From the NCBI GenBank assembly GCA_037355855.1, contig CM074760.1, forward strand, positions 2,782,501 through 2,846,500: a stretch of DNA of 64,000 bases. Reading direction: 5' to 3'. The position numbers and the translations under genes are program-made. This document shows positions 54,361 to 64,000 of this stretch, piece by piece. The stretch is from Pseudo-nitzschia pungens (taxonomy: Eukaryota; Bacillariophyta; Bacillariophyceae; Bacillariales; Bacillariaceae). Under the pieces are notes generated by a model. That model did no database searches. It was not told the origin of the DNA and was given only the letters and a program-made list of their open reading frames with translations. The first letter of the stretch is position 1; every line of letters starts with the position of its first letter.

Positions 54361-55497
54361 CGGAAAGGATCGGACGTATCGCTATTCATTGGCCTGCGAG
54401 CTTTTCGCTACATACCTTGATTTCGGGTTCATCGTTCGTGTTTATTGACTCGTTTGAGATAATTCTTGAAAGCATGTTGTGCAGTGGTGTGTTTCGATTG
54501 GTATTGGTGATGTGACTTTGTTTTGTTTGGTATTCGGTTTTTATGAGATCAGTTGGTTGGTTGGAAGTAGGTTTTATGATTGTTCTATGCAATTTGATTG
54601 AAACTGCGAAGTTGTGGTATGCAAAGGACGATGATCGGCAACGGCTGACTACCAATTTTAACACCGCATCTGCGAGTCCGGCAGCCTTTTTCGACCAAAT
54701 GACTTGGTATCCAAATCAGTTGGTACTGGTACGAGGAGGAGCTACGGTAGTAATCGTGCAAATACCAGTATTGGTTCTTGTACGAGCTACTCCCGTAGAG
54801 CGATTGATTGTGATGACAGCGAAGTTCTCACCTGGTTCTCACTTTGTGTTCGGTGGATGTCACATCGCGCCGCAGGTTCTTCTCTTTTGTGACTCAACAC
54901 AGTGTTTTGCAATGTCACTGTAGTTTGGGGTGAGTCACATTTTCCGCGCACAACGCACGCGAAAAATTTCCTCTTTACGACCACATCAGACCATCGGCAT
55001 TGCAAACCACAAGTTCCGATGCAGTTTCGTTGCAAGGCGACACATCAAGCACAATTTTGCCAACGCACAAGTCACAATTAGGGAATTCTTCTTGTTCCGT
55101 CATAGAATGTTTTTTTAAGAAATAGAATAATGATTCATTCCACGCTGCAATACAGCCACCGACGTAGACGTCGGAATGCTTTCTTGCTTCATAAAGCATT
55201 CGGTAGTGAGCGCATGAAACGTGGGAGTTGGAGGGCGTGTGACCCTGCGACTGCCTCCAATGATGATGATTCATTAGAGGATCAGAATTAATCTGTCAGT
55301 CCGACTGTTTGGAACTCGCGATACGGCAAGAACATCATCTGTGTTGTCACTTAAACGAGCCCTGGTCTTTCGTCATCGCAACGCGGTTCGTTTAAATTAT
55401 TGTGTCGACAGTGGTTCGTTTGCTCTTCCCAGACATATACTGACACACCAGAATCGGAATATTGAAAATAGAATCAATCAGGAGCCAAGCGGAATCG
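54361..55497. promoter_or_regulatory. Divergent intergenic region, no gene recognised
   Basis: 1.1 kb between the REXO4-like gene and the SnoaL-like gene, which point apart. The longest frame (54543-54923) lacks domains. The region should hold both promoters; no distinctive box was recognised. Confidence 0.45.
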
Positions 55498-57386
55498 ATG
55501 TCGACCTGCAACTTCATCGTGACTTTCTTATTGGTCGTGGCGACAATTGACGAGAGGCGTGCGGTGTCGTCGTTAGCACCGACAGTCAATAGGCCTTGCG
55601 GAATCACGAATGGGAACAATCGTCTGGCTTCGGTACGCCTCGGTGCGGCCCAAACACCGTTCTCGTCGCTCCCAACACTAGAGGGGCTGTGGAAATCGTT
55701 TGACAATCTGAAAACCAATGATGGCAAAAGCAACAATAAGCAGAGCACCCTCTCTCCCGGGGCGAAGTTCTTGACTGCCATCAACGACAAGAATGTAGAT
55801 GAAGCCATGAAATTTGTCTCCGATGATGAAGAGTCGGAGGGTCGCAACGACGACGGACTGGCTTTTGAGTTCGAAGATACTGACTTCCCCACTGCTTGGA
55901 ACACACGACAAGGTCTGGAACGGGCTTTGCGTCTGCAATCGGAAATAATAGACTCACCAAAGCTTGTATTGGACGACGACATATACGACCCCGTAACACG
56001 AAAATGCGGAGTAGCCTTTCACCTCGAAAGCGGTGAGAAAACAAAAAAAGGAGCAGCATTTTTTGAATTGAATGACGACGCATTGATTCGCAAGGCATTC
56101 GTGGTCAAAGAAAATGACAAGTCGGGAGAGTTCAGTTTGAAAATTCTAAAAGTGGCTTCCGATGTAATAATGGCAACGAAAGACTCAACGACAGACGAGC
56201 CGTCGATTCCACCGTCGAAATCATCGAAATCGTCGAGCTTGCCAGAACAATACTTTTCTGCATGGAACCAAAGAGATATGAAACAAGCCGTGTCCATCTT
56301 TGCAGATGATATAGAATACGATGATACAGCTTTCCCTAGACCGTTCGCAGGAAAGGATGCGCTTGAAAAACATCTGAACATATGTGCAGAAGCTATGCCT
56401 GCATCGTTTTCTTTCATCGTCGACGACAAAATTGATGCTGGGGACAAGATGATGTTGCGGTGGCATGTTGAAAGTGATTCCGAGGAACTCCCGTTCACCA
56501 GAGGCTGCTCTTACTACACAATAGAGAGTGGAAAAATAACTTCCGGGACGGACTTGAAGGAACCCGCCGTCTTCAAAACGGGTGGCCTGTCTCTCTTCAT
56601 CGATTCATTTTTGTCTAAGGTCAAGGAAGAACCTATTCGTCCTCCTTCCAACTGCGGTATGGGCAACCTACATGTATGTTGTCTTTTTCTCGAGTTGGTT
56701 CTTTGGTCTGCCCGCTACGTCGTTGGAAGTCCGAACGTGGGAAGAAGTCAGGGATTTGTCGTTAAATTTTTTCTTGGTGAGCCCAATCCTAGACTTGCCC
56801 TTCGCACCGGTCGTCCATCCCGGATTAGAGGGGATTTTCAATTTACTGCTTTCTTGGGCAGCAATGTTCGCTGGGTTCTTGAGTGACGATCGAAAGAAGA
56901 AACCAAACCTTTTTCCAATGCTACCGACCGTGATAGGAATGCAGTTTTTGACGTCAGCATTTCTATTGCCGTACCTTGCAACCAGATCTGTCGAGGATGA
57001 AATGGAAGTCAAAATCCCTCGTGAGGATATGACGGCGGTGATTCGAGCTACCGACAGCAAAATTCTTGGATTGTCGATGGGATTCGTTGGTACCGGATCT
57101 ATATTCTGGGGTCTGTTCGCGAGATTCGATGATTTTGGAGATCTTGCTACTGCGCTATACCAGCTTGATAGATCTCTTGAGTATCGATCGCGTTGGATCA
57201 AGTTTTTTGGTGGATCTTGCAATATTTGGTCTTTTCCAGGGTTGGCTAGTAGACGACGATGTGAAACGACGAGGTATGGACTCCAATTCACCAGTGGTGA
57301 AAGCAGCGAAATACATCCCATTTTTTGGTCTGGCAACATACCTGGCTCTCCGTTCTGAACTGATTGTGGTCGAGGAGGAAAACTAG
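55498..57386 (+). CDS. Two SnoaL/NTF2-like domains plus membrane domain, two +1 frame breaks
   Basis: About 628 residues if both breaks are bridged. The ATG at 55498 gives a signal-like N-terminus (NFIVTFLLVVATI) followed by a transit-like stretch, suggesting plastid targeting. Two SnoaL-like folds follow: residues about 80-210 (FLTAINDKNVDEAMKFVSDD, FELNDDALIRKAFVV) and about 240-370 (YFSAWNQRDMKQAVSIFADDIEYDDTAF, FAGKDALEKHL, MMLRWHVES, GCSYYTIESGKI). The C-terminal third is a membrane domain (YMYVVFFSSWFFGLP, HPGLEGIFNLLLSWAAMFAGFL, DRVGSSFLVDLAIFGLFQGWLVDDD). The frame moves +1 at about 56648-56660 (RPPSN | WATYMY) and at about 57152 (GDLAT | RYTSLIDLL). Similar architectures exist in photosynthetic eukaryotes; the function is unknown. 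Confidence 0.72.
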
Positions 57387-57566
57387 GAAAACACTTACAA
57401 TAGAATGCTTCTACTCAATCAGTTGGCGTTAAACAAAGGTAATAAAGGTAATACTCTCAGAGTAGAAAAGAAAGGAATTTTAAGATTGGAACCGAACAAG
57501 AAGTTCTATTGATCACTACAATTATGATCCTAGTATTATGGTAGTATCTAATCAATATTGGCCAGA

Positions 57567-59296
57567 TCACAGCTCCCAATCAGGTCTTTGGTCGCCAGAT
57601 ACATCGTTATCTTGCTCGCAAAACGAAGATTGAGTCGTCTCTTCCACAATAGATGGTCGCATCCAATTGTGTCCCCAAATGTTTCCATCCTCGTCTTCAT
57701 CCGAGTCGAACGTGAGAGATGCCCCAACTGTGCCACCTTTCGTAATTGATGACAACGCATCACGAAGTCCATAATATGCTTCCTTTCGCCCATAAGATTC
57801 ATCAAAGATCAGGGGTTCGTCCTCAAAGTAAAATTGTGTCACCCATGTATGTTTGTCGGTAAACCCCCACAGCCATACACCGTCGAATGCGGGTTCTGTT
57901 AATGCAGCTACAATTATGTCGTGATAGATTTGTCTCTGAGCCATTTGACGCAGCTCGGGTGCCAACTGGCTGACCCGGACATCCATTTCGGAAATGTTCA
58001 CCTTCAGTCCAAGGTTTCCTAATCGATGGATTTGATTCTTCACCATGCGCGGTGTTGGCACACGATTGCGTCCGGTTCCGGCAGCATTGAAATGGGCTTG
58101 AATCCCACACCCGTGTACAGGAACACCCTTATTTACCAGACTAGCCAGGAGATGATAGAAACCGTCCGCCTTTTCTTTGTTCGGGCCGTTCATTCCCTCC
58201 ACCTTGTTGTCGTTGTATAGCAAGATGGAGTCTGGGTCCGCTTGGTGGGCCCATCGAAAACACTCTTCGATGTATCCCGGTCCGAGTTTTCGAAAGAACA
58301 CATTTTCAGCCAAACTACCTAAAATAGAAGTCAAGTTTGTGGGTTGAGAGCGTCGTATCAGGATTACAGCTGCACTACGCAAACAATAGCGATAATAGTT
58401 TTCAAACGTACCATCCGGTGCTAATGCCTCGTTGACAACGTCCCAAACCTTGATACGGCCTCTGAAGTGCCCCATCGTAGGTAAAAATGTGTCCGTCGCA
58501 ACTGTTCTCGGACGTCTTCTGGTTCTAGATTTTCCAGCAATTGAGGACTGAATGGAATTGATAGTATGTAAAACAAGAGTTCAGCACAATGCATCCATCA
58601 AACGAGACACGAGGCCAAGCTGACGCCGTCCCAAAGGACTCGGTTACTTACGAAGTGACGTGCCAAACGAGCACGTGCCCTTTCACCTTCATGTTGTGCT
58701 TGATGGCCCAATCGACAATCGCATCGGCGTGATGAAAATCGTAGCGACCCAACCGCGGGGAGGGGAACCCGCCGTAGAACGGTCCCGGTTCGCTGATACA
58801 GAGTGGAGCCCACTTCAGATGATGTTCCACGACAATGGCATTGAATTCCGTGCGGAGGGTTCGTGCGTAGAGCGTAGGCAATGTGTGGACCGAGAGTAAA
58901 CATTTTCGGGAGCTCTTCCCTCTCGATCCTCGCGCTCTTTGTTCGTCGTTTGGCTTCCCGTACGTATTGTAGTTTGTCGAGTTGCCAGGCGAGAATGCTG
59001 CTGTGAATGCTGCCATCGTCGACGCTGCGGTTGTCGTTTTTACTGGAGGAGATGTTCGTCAAGGATTCGTCATCGTCGGAATCATCTGAATCGGAATGGA
59101 ACAAAGGCTTGGGAAGAACTGCTGTACCGATATCGATTTTTTTGATAGCTGAAGCCAAAACTTCTTTCAGAGAATCTCCATCGATTCCGTCTTCGTACAT
59201 GCTTTCGTCTTCGGATGTCTGTTTCCGTTTCGCACTAAGAGATGTATTCGAATCTTTCAGACGTGAGAGAAAAAGCAGGTTGAATGAGAATTGCAA
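57567..59296 (-). CDS. GH10 endo-1,4-beta-xylanase, frame-broken
   Basis: Exons 59296-58652, 58547-58412 and 58318-57567. Introns begin GTAAGTAACC and GTACGTTTG and end CCATTCAG and CTATTTTAG. Family GH10 motifs: LRTEFNAIVVEHHLKWAP, YDFHHADAIVDWAIKHNMKVKGHVLVWHVTSPQ, VWDVVNEALAPDG (acid/base Glu), LGPGYIEECFRWA, LLYNDNKVEG, VHGCGIQAHF, VNISEMDVRV (nucleophile Glu), FDGVWLWGFTDKHTW. Both catalytic glutamates are present. The N-terminal 130 residues are charged and Ser/Asp-rich, and the frame opens without an ATG at 59296, so a further 5' exon or a start at the later MYEDG is possible. The frame moves +1 at about 58880 and by -1 (or +2) at about 58480 within the middle exon. The C-terminus adds an acidic tail. 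Confidence 0.8.
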
Positions 59297-60363
59297 GTGT
59301 CCTAAAAGCTGTACATCATAAAATCAAAATAGAAAGACAGACTCGGAAACACACGATTCATCACATCTTCGAACCTCACATCTATTACTTCATTCTATTG
59401 TCAATATTACTACGGTAATTTTTTTATTTCTGTGTTTTACTTCCAATTTTTTCCCATCACTATTTTTTGGATTACCGGTAAGATAATCTTACCGGTAGCT
59501 GCACAACAACGACATAATCGTGCCATCTCCCATCAAGGGATCAACAATCAGTGACACCTGGATACAGAACCTGCTACCTGTAACTTACCTATCTTCCCGG
59601 TAGTAATTTACCGTACGGTAGAGTTAAAAACTTTTCCAACCGTGCGAGTAACCTTACTCGTACTCAGTACGAGTACTCGTAATCTTACTCGTAAACCTTA
59701 CCGGTACGTGCTCGTACATACCGTATTCCACAGAAGTATTGGTATGAAGACCATGATCATGAAGACGACGTTCAAATGTTGTTGCGACAGCTGTCGTCCA
59801 CGTTCAACGTAGAAGCAGCTTAGGTCGTAAGATCTTAGGTATTACGAAGAAGTATTCTCGAAAAAAATTCTTCGTAGACGGGGAACCAGACGATTACTAT
59901 TGACGGTCATGAGTCACCACAGTATTCGGAGTACAGCAAAAAACGATGTCTCGCAAGAGGCTTTTGTCGCCAACGAAGACTTATTGCAGAAGCTGATCGC
60001 GCGCCGTGGTAGCCGAACACAAACAAAGCGCCAGATTGCGAACACCCCGTGATGAACACCTATGTATGCTTCGTGAATTTGTGCTTGTACGTACTAGGGT
60101 AGCGCCTTTACCGCATTCTGAGACTCCGGGACAAGATGAACGAGTTACAACGGTAACCTTAGTCCAATAATACGTCCCCCCTGGTTGTATCTGCTGCAGT
60201 CGCAAAGTTAAGAGTTCTTTCAACGCCGACAAGGAAGTCAAGTCAAAAACTATAGACGCAATAATAAGCAGATCGATAGGATCGTGAACCGAGTGTCCTA
60301 TAAGTGCAGCGCTAGTTGCAGCACGATTTCTCTGCAACTCACTCTCCTCTTCTTAGTTGCACG
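59297..60363. promoter_or_regulatory. Divergent intergenic region with palindromes
   Basis: 1.07 kb. It holds a perfect 12-bp inverted pair TACCGGTAAGAT / ATCTTACCGGTA separated by 1 bp at 59473-59497, dense GTAC/TTAC words (59580-59730), and the near-palindrome GTAAGATCTTAG at 59827-59838. Open frames (59981-60337) are antisense and lack domains. Confidence 0.5.
59473..59497. repeat. 12-bp perfect inverted repeat with 1-bp spacer
   Basis: TACCGGTAAGAT followed by A and ATCTTACCGGTA. The ACCGGT and GTAAGAT words are the same as those scattered through other intergenic regions here. Confidence 0.9.
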
Positions 60364-62365
60364 ATGGCGATGATGGGAGATACCGGGGGGGGAATTGCAA
60401 TCGCCGAGTTGCCCCGGGATCTGCCAGGACAATCGGAAAATCATTTCATTGTTGTGGTTTGCGACTCCCTCGAGATGAAATGGAGTTTCCATGACGGAGC
60501 AAAGCTTAATTACGTTCCTACTGTGTTCTGGACGTGAGTAGTAAACGGAGTGTCGGCTGGCGTTCCGCACAAAATCGTTGCAATGAAGTGACTTCCCAAA
60601 GGTATCTGCTATTTCGTTATTTCGTCGCTCTCGGAGTTTCCTGACAAAATCGTTCCCTTTTTCTCAATGATAGGACACCCCATGTTCAATCAGATGATCA
60701 CGCCGCGAAACCCTCTGTGTCGTTGAGTCGCTTCCTCTGTCCTCATGCGTTGACTCATCTCTTCGGAGTAGAAGACCCGAACTTTGCCACGAAACAAAAT
60801 GCCGCTCGAACTGCAGCGAAACGGAAAGTGCCGTTTACAACGGTGTATGCAATGTGGAACGACGAAAAGAACGGCAGAGACATTTCGTTTCTCTTCTCGG
60901 AGGTTCCGACACGGCTCTTTCGATTGTCCAGCACAGATTTTTTCAACGTGGAACAACTTGGTGAAAGGAGGGAACAATTGATGTCGGCCGGACAGATTGT
61001 TGCGATGTACGCGGCGAAGAAGGAGCACGAGTCACCAGTTTTGCTAATGAATGGTGGACACGCGATAACCTACATTGGAATGGACAAAGAATCAAATTTT
61101 TTGGGAGTAGGTGCATGTGCGGGCATGCCCATTCGATGCCGAACTCTCTTTGATTACTGCAGCAGCAACTTTCCTTCCGTTGATTTCCTGAAATACAAAC
61201 AGATAACCGAAAAGGCAAAGAATGACAACAAACCAATATCACTCTTTGCAACTGACATGGAAGTTAGTATTGCCGCAAATGCAACGGCAGAAATGGCGGG
61301 CCAGCTTCGAAATATCGTCAAACAATTCTTGAAGCTAGTTGGTCCATTGGCAACTCCAGCTACAGTTATCATCCATGGAGATGACACCGGTGTTATAAAG
61401 GAACTTCTCAGCGAAAATTGTTCGAATGTGGTCGAGGCGGAACCCGATGTTGCATTTCCTGCATCAAGCAAATTCAATGTTGTTGTGCGAAAAAACATGA
61501 TTGCCTATGGCATTCAGGCTCTGCTAGCTGAAAACAAGAAAAAGCAGGCCCCCAACAATCCTGATGATGAAATCCGGGAGGCTCTCATTGGACTCAGAGG
61601 AGCACACGTCAAAAAGTTCAATGGCAAAACTGAAGTCTATCGGGGGTCCATCGTGAAAATCGTGCGCGGGAAAATGTTTGAAGAGGATACATTCATTCTC
61701 AAGTTGGACAACGGGGAAGATATTTACTTGGATCTTACAACACTTTATGGTACGTCGCATTGAACAATGTGATTTGCTGTCACAAATGGTGTCACCCGCT
61801 TTGCAGCTTCCGATTGCATCCCGGTCTTTGCGGATATTCTACTCTTGCAGAACCTCACTATTGGCCTAATTGATTTCGACTGAATGCAGATTCCTTATCT
61901 TTGTATAAGGAGGTTTGCGAAGAGGACAAGGAAGAGAACAAGGAAGATTGGGTGGGGGAGAAACGGGAAGCTTTGACAAAAATCCAAGCAAATCTTGAGG
62001 GAAAGAATGATCAAATTAAGAAACGCAAAATAGAACTAGAGATTGCCAAACAAGAAGACGGATCCATTGTCAACACGTTGGCTCGGTCGAAACAAGAAAA
62101 ACGAGGGGCCAAAAGGCAAAGGTCTGAGACGGAGGACAATCCCAAAAAATATATTGGTCAACGCATTGCGAAGTACTTTCCAGAAGACGATGATTCGGAA
62201 ACAATATACTATGGAACCATCGACAGGTACTCTAGCAAATCATCACTGTGGCACATCATGTACGATGACGATGATCAAGAAGAGTTCGATAAAGACGAAA
62301 TTCGTGCTGGGATTCTGCTGTACGCGAAAAATAAGGACGGCGATAAAAAGAATCGCTCCGCTTGA
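60364..62365 (+). CDS. Degenerate type III pantothenate kinase-like protein with Tudor-like C-terminus
   Basis: About 573 residues from exons 60364-60533, 60674-61749 and 61890-62365. Introns begin GTGAGTAG and GTACGTCG and end AATGATAG and GAATGCAG; both junctions keep the frame (VFWT-TPHV and LTTLYD-SLSLYK). The first 280 residues follow the CoaX/Baf actin-like fold: VVVCDSLEMKWSF in place of phosphate motif D.GNT..KW, PVLLMNGGHAITYIG in place of D.GTA.T.D, FLGVGACAGMPIRCRTLF (GG.I.PG), and VIIHGDDTGVIKELL. The catalytic Asp of the second motif appears as Asn, so pantothenate kinase activity is doubtful. After a middle region (VKKFNGKTEVYRGSIVKIVRG) and a Lys/Glu coiled coil comes a Tudor-like domain (GQRIAKYFPEDDDSETIYYG, WHIMYDDDDQEEFDKDEI). 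The first ATG after the 5' stop region is used. Confidence 0.65.
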
Positions 62366-62521
62366 GGAGGGAAACATTGGCTGTACGAACTAATTAGAAC
62401 CATATTTGTACACTTCATAATGTGGCATGGCAATGACAGTAGTGAATTACATTCCAGAACCTATTTGCAGGACACGCTCAGATTCTTCATAATATCGGAA
62501 AGGTTCCCTAACGAGATCGGC

Positions 62522-63238
62522 TTAGTCGATTCCAAGATCCTTAAACTTCTTTAGAAGCGGATCTTCACGGGACAATGAAAATTCAGAATCAGAAAATGAA
62601 CCTTGACTTGTAGCGTCTTGGCGAGCCTTGGCGCCAACAGCTCTCTGTAGTATAGCCTCAACTTCCAAAGCGCGCTTCTGTAGTGCGCTTACATTGCTCT
62701 CCATCACGTCGATTCTTTTCTTTTCTTCGGCGCATCGCATTAAGGTTTCCTTCAAATATTCTTGATTTTCGTGGCGCTTTAGCAAAAATGATTTCGCGTC
62801 CTCTTCCTGACCAGCAGCCATTGCCTCCTTCGCTTTATCGTAGTAATCATTCACATCGATTTCAATTCTTCGGGCTAAGGACTGTTGGGATCGTAGACTC
62901 TCCTGGGTTGCCTCCATTCCCTCCATGGACTGTTCGAGAGCGTAGCCAACCTCTTGAGCTGCATCTAGCATCTCTTGTGTGATCCCTCTCTTCTGCATTT
63001 CCTCTTTTCTTGCTCGGTCAAAAGCATTCTTCGCACCAAGGTTGCTTCCTATGGACGCCCCAAACAACATACCAAACGGGCCTCCAACGAGACTTCCTAA
63101 AACTGCACCTGCTACCATCCCCCCACCCCCTTTTCCGGAGGCTTGTTGTCGACTTTTTTCATCGATGTCTCGGTTGAATTTGTCACTGCCAAGAGCGGTA
63201 GGACAGGATCTTGTACGATAGGACATTACTCGAGCCAT
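62522..63238 (-). CDS. PspA/coiled-coil-like protein with glycine zipper
   Basis: 238 residues, one exon. Residues about 35-70 are a glycine-zipper membrane segment (GGGGMVAGAVLGSLVGGPFG, MLFGASIGSNLGAKNAFD). Residues 85-205 are a long amphipathic coiled coil (SLRRIEIDVNDYYDKAKEAM, AAGQEEDAKSFLLKRHENQEYLKETL, KKRIDVMESNVSALQKRALEVEAIL), whose spacing resembles PspA/IM30 or ESCRT-III-like helices (A...G.EE.A...L..R). The C-terminus is acidic and ends KKFKDLGID. The basic start (MARVMSYRTRSCP) might be part of a transit peptide. The role is likely membrane association or remodelling. It is convergent with the gene ending at 62365. Confidence 0.6.
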   Translation of the reverse strand: MARVMSYRTRSCPTALGSDKFNRDIDEKSRQQASGKGGGGMVAGAVLGSLVGGPFGMLFGASIGSNLGAKNAFDRARKEEMQKRGITQEMLDAAQEVGYALEQSMEGMEATQESLRSQQSLARRIEIDVNDYYDKAKEAMAAGQEEDAKSFLLKRHENQEYLKETLMRCAEEKKRIDVMESNVSALQKRALEVEAILQRAVGAKARQDATSQGSFSDSEFSLSREDPLLKKFKDLGID

Positions 63239-64000
63239 TGATAGCGAAGCAATCCACCCTCTTAGTGAGGAATACTCCCAGCACGAAGAGAGCGCTATAC
63301 ATTGACTTCTGCATTGCCATCGCTACAGCATTATTGGTCCCTTCGTTGCTGTGAATGAAAATAAATACGGTATGAACTATGAACTGAGTGACGATGCATT
63401 CTCAATATTCAATCTCAAAAATAAAACCTTACCGTAAGGTCTTACCCGGTAACCTTACTTGTACGTACGGTACGAGTAAACACGTACTCGTACTCGTACT
63501 TTCTTTTTTCGTACTTCGTGGTGCTCGTCGAGGTATGCGTACCGGGTGTGCATGGTGTTCAGTAAGTTGGAGCGGTGGGCAACGTTCGCCAGTTTGGAAA
63601 GACTGGCGGGTTGTGTTGGTGATGTCGGGGTTTCTGGGTGGTTTGTCGGAGAAGGTTAGAAGCCCAGAAGAGAGGCAGCGAATCTGGAGCTGGGTTAGTT
63701 CCTGGACGGGGGGCATGGTGTGGGTTCGGGAGTTGGGCACGTGGGTGGATTTTGGTCAGAATCGATTTTGTGAGAGTGGGAGGTGGGGTGCGCGGGAGGG
63801 GGGTTGGGCGGAAGTTGATGGATTGGCGAGTATAAGTGTCAGAGGGGGTTGGCGAGGAGATGTGTCAAGGGGTTGATCGCTCTGATTGGCGAGGGATGGT
63901 GTCATGATTTGTGTCAAAGATTGGGGCTGGCGCACAAAGTTATCTCGGGGCCTGTTTCAGGGCCGGTTTCAGGATCGGCAGGTAGGGGGTAGGGGAAACC
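63239..64000. other. Window end: TAC/GTA words, then a strongly G-rich plus strand
   Basis: 63420-63500 has CCTTACCGTAAGG, TACGTACGGTACGAG and CGTACTCGTACTCGTAC words. From about 63540 the plus strand becomes G-rich and C-poor to the end of the window, unlike any other intergenic part. An open frame (63388-63876) crosses both parts and is Trp/Gly/Arg-rich without domains; it is not called as a gene. Confidence 0.5.

Noticed and set aside
63388..63876. 162-residue Trp/Gly/Arg-rich open frame
   Set aside because: It crosses the change from TAC/GTA-rich to G-rich DNA and has no domain; a G-rich strand produces stop-poor frames by composition.
1..64000. CRISPR arrays, operons, bacterial ribosome binding sites and tRNA genes
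   Set aside because: The window is eukaryotic. No spaced direct-repeat array was seen. I could not find a cloverleaf I would defend by eye; a tRNAscan-type search would be needed to exclude tRNAs fully.

Overview
This is eukaryotic nuclear DNA, almost certainly from a diatom. The evidence is a violaxanthin de-epoxidase / zeaxanthin epoxidase pair, plastid preproteins with ASAF-like cleavage motifs, a Copia LTR retrotransposon with the pol wording seen in diatom Copia elements, short GT-AG introns of roughly 90-155 nt, and acidic or basic low-complexity insertions in most proteins. I cannot name the species.

Layout. 1-7 kb: MAF1 (RNA polymerase III repressor), a frame-broken basic nuclear-type protein, and an LSD1-like flavin demethylase followed by a SANT-like segment. 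7.5-20.8 kb: a membrane RING-H2 protein, a MAK/RCK-like kinase, a 1658-residue PDZ/RGS/DENN protein and a 926-residue membrane protein with a 20-residue acidic repeat. 22-27.3 kb is the xanthophyll-cycle locus: VDE (minus) and ZEP (plus), divergent across about 770 bp that holds two TGACGT boxes, followed by a predicted Tat-type thylakoid-lumen protein. 28.2-31.9 kb: an MFS transporter and a secreted subtilase. 33.1-42.0 kb: a minus-strand Copia element with two LTRs that look identical (about 910 bp) around a scrambled, deleted interior, inserted into an older Copia RNase H remnant. 42.8-54.4 kb: an RluF/RsuA-like pseudouridine synthase, a DIS3L2/RNase R-type exonuclease, LEO1 of the Paf1 complex, an acidic protein of unknown function and a REXO4-like exonuclease. 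55.5-63.2 kb: a double SnoaL-like membrane protein, a GH10 xylanase, a degenerate type III pantothenate kinase fused to a Tudor-like domain, and a PspA/coiled-coil protein with a glycine zipper. The last 460 bp is unusually G-rich on the plus strand.

VDE and ZEP catalyse the opposing reactions of the photoprotective xanthophyll cycle and probably share a light-regulated promoter region. MAF1, LSD1, LEO1, DIS3L2 and REXO4 are ordinary nuclear or RNA-processing genes without operon-like logic. Several conserved genes (LSD1, ZEP, MFS, the SnoaL-like protein, the xylanase, the 2-kb basic protein) contain single-base frame breaks, nearly all in the +1 sense. The conservative reading is residual assembly indels, but the shared direction deserves a direct check.
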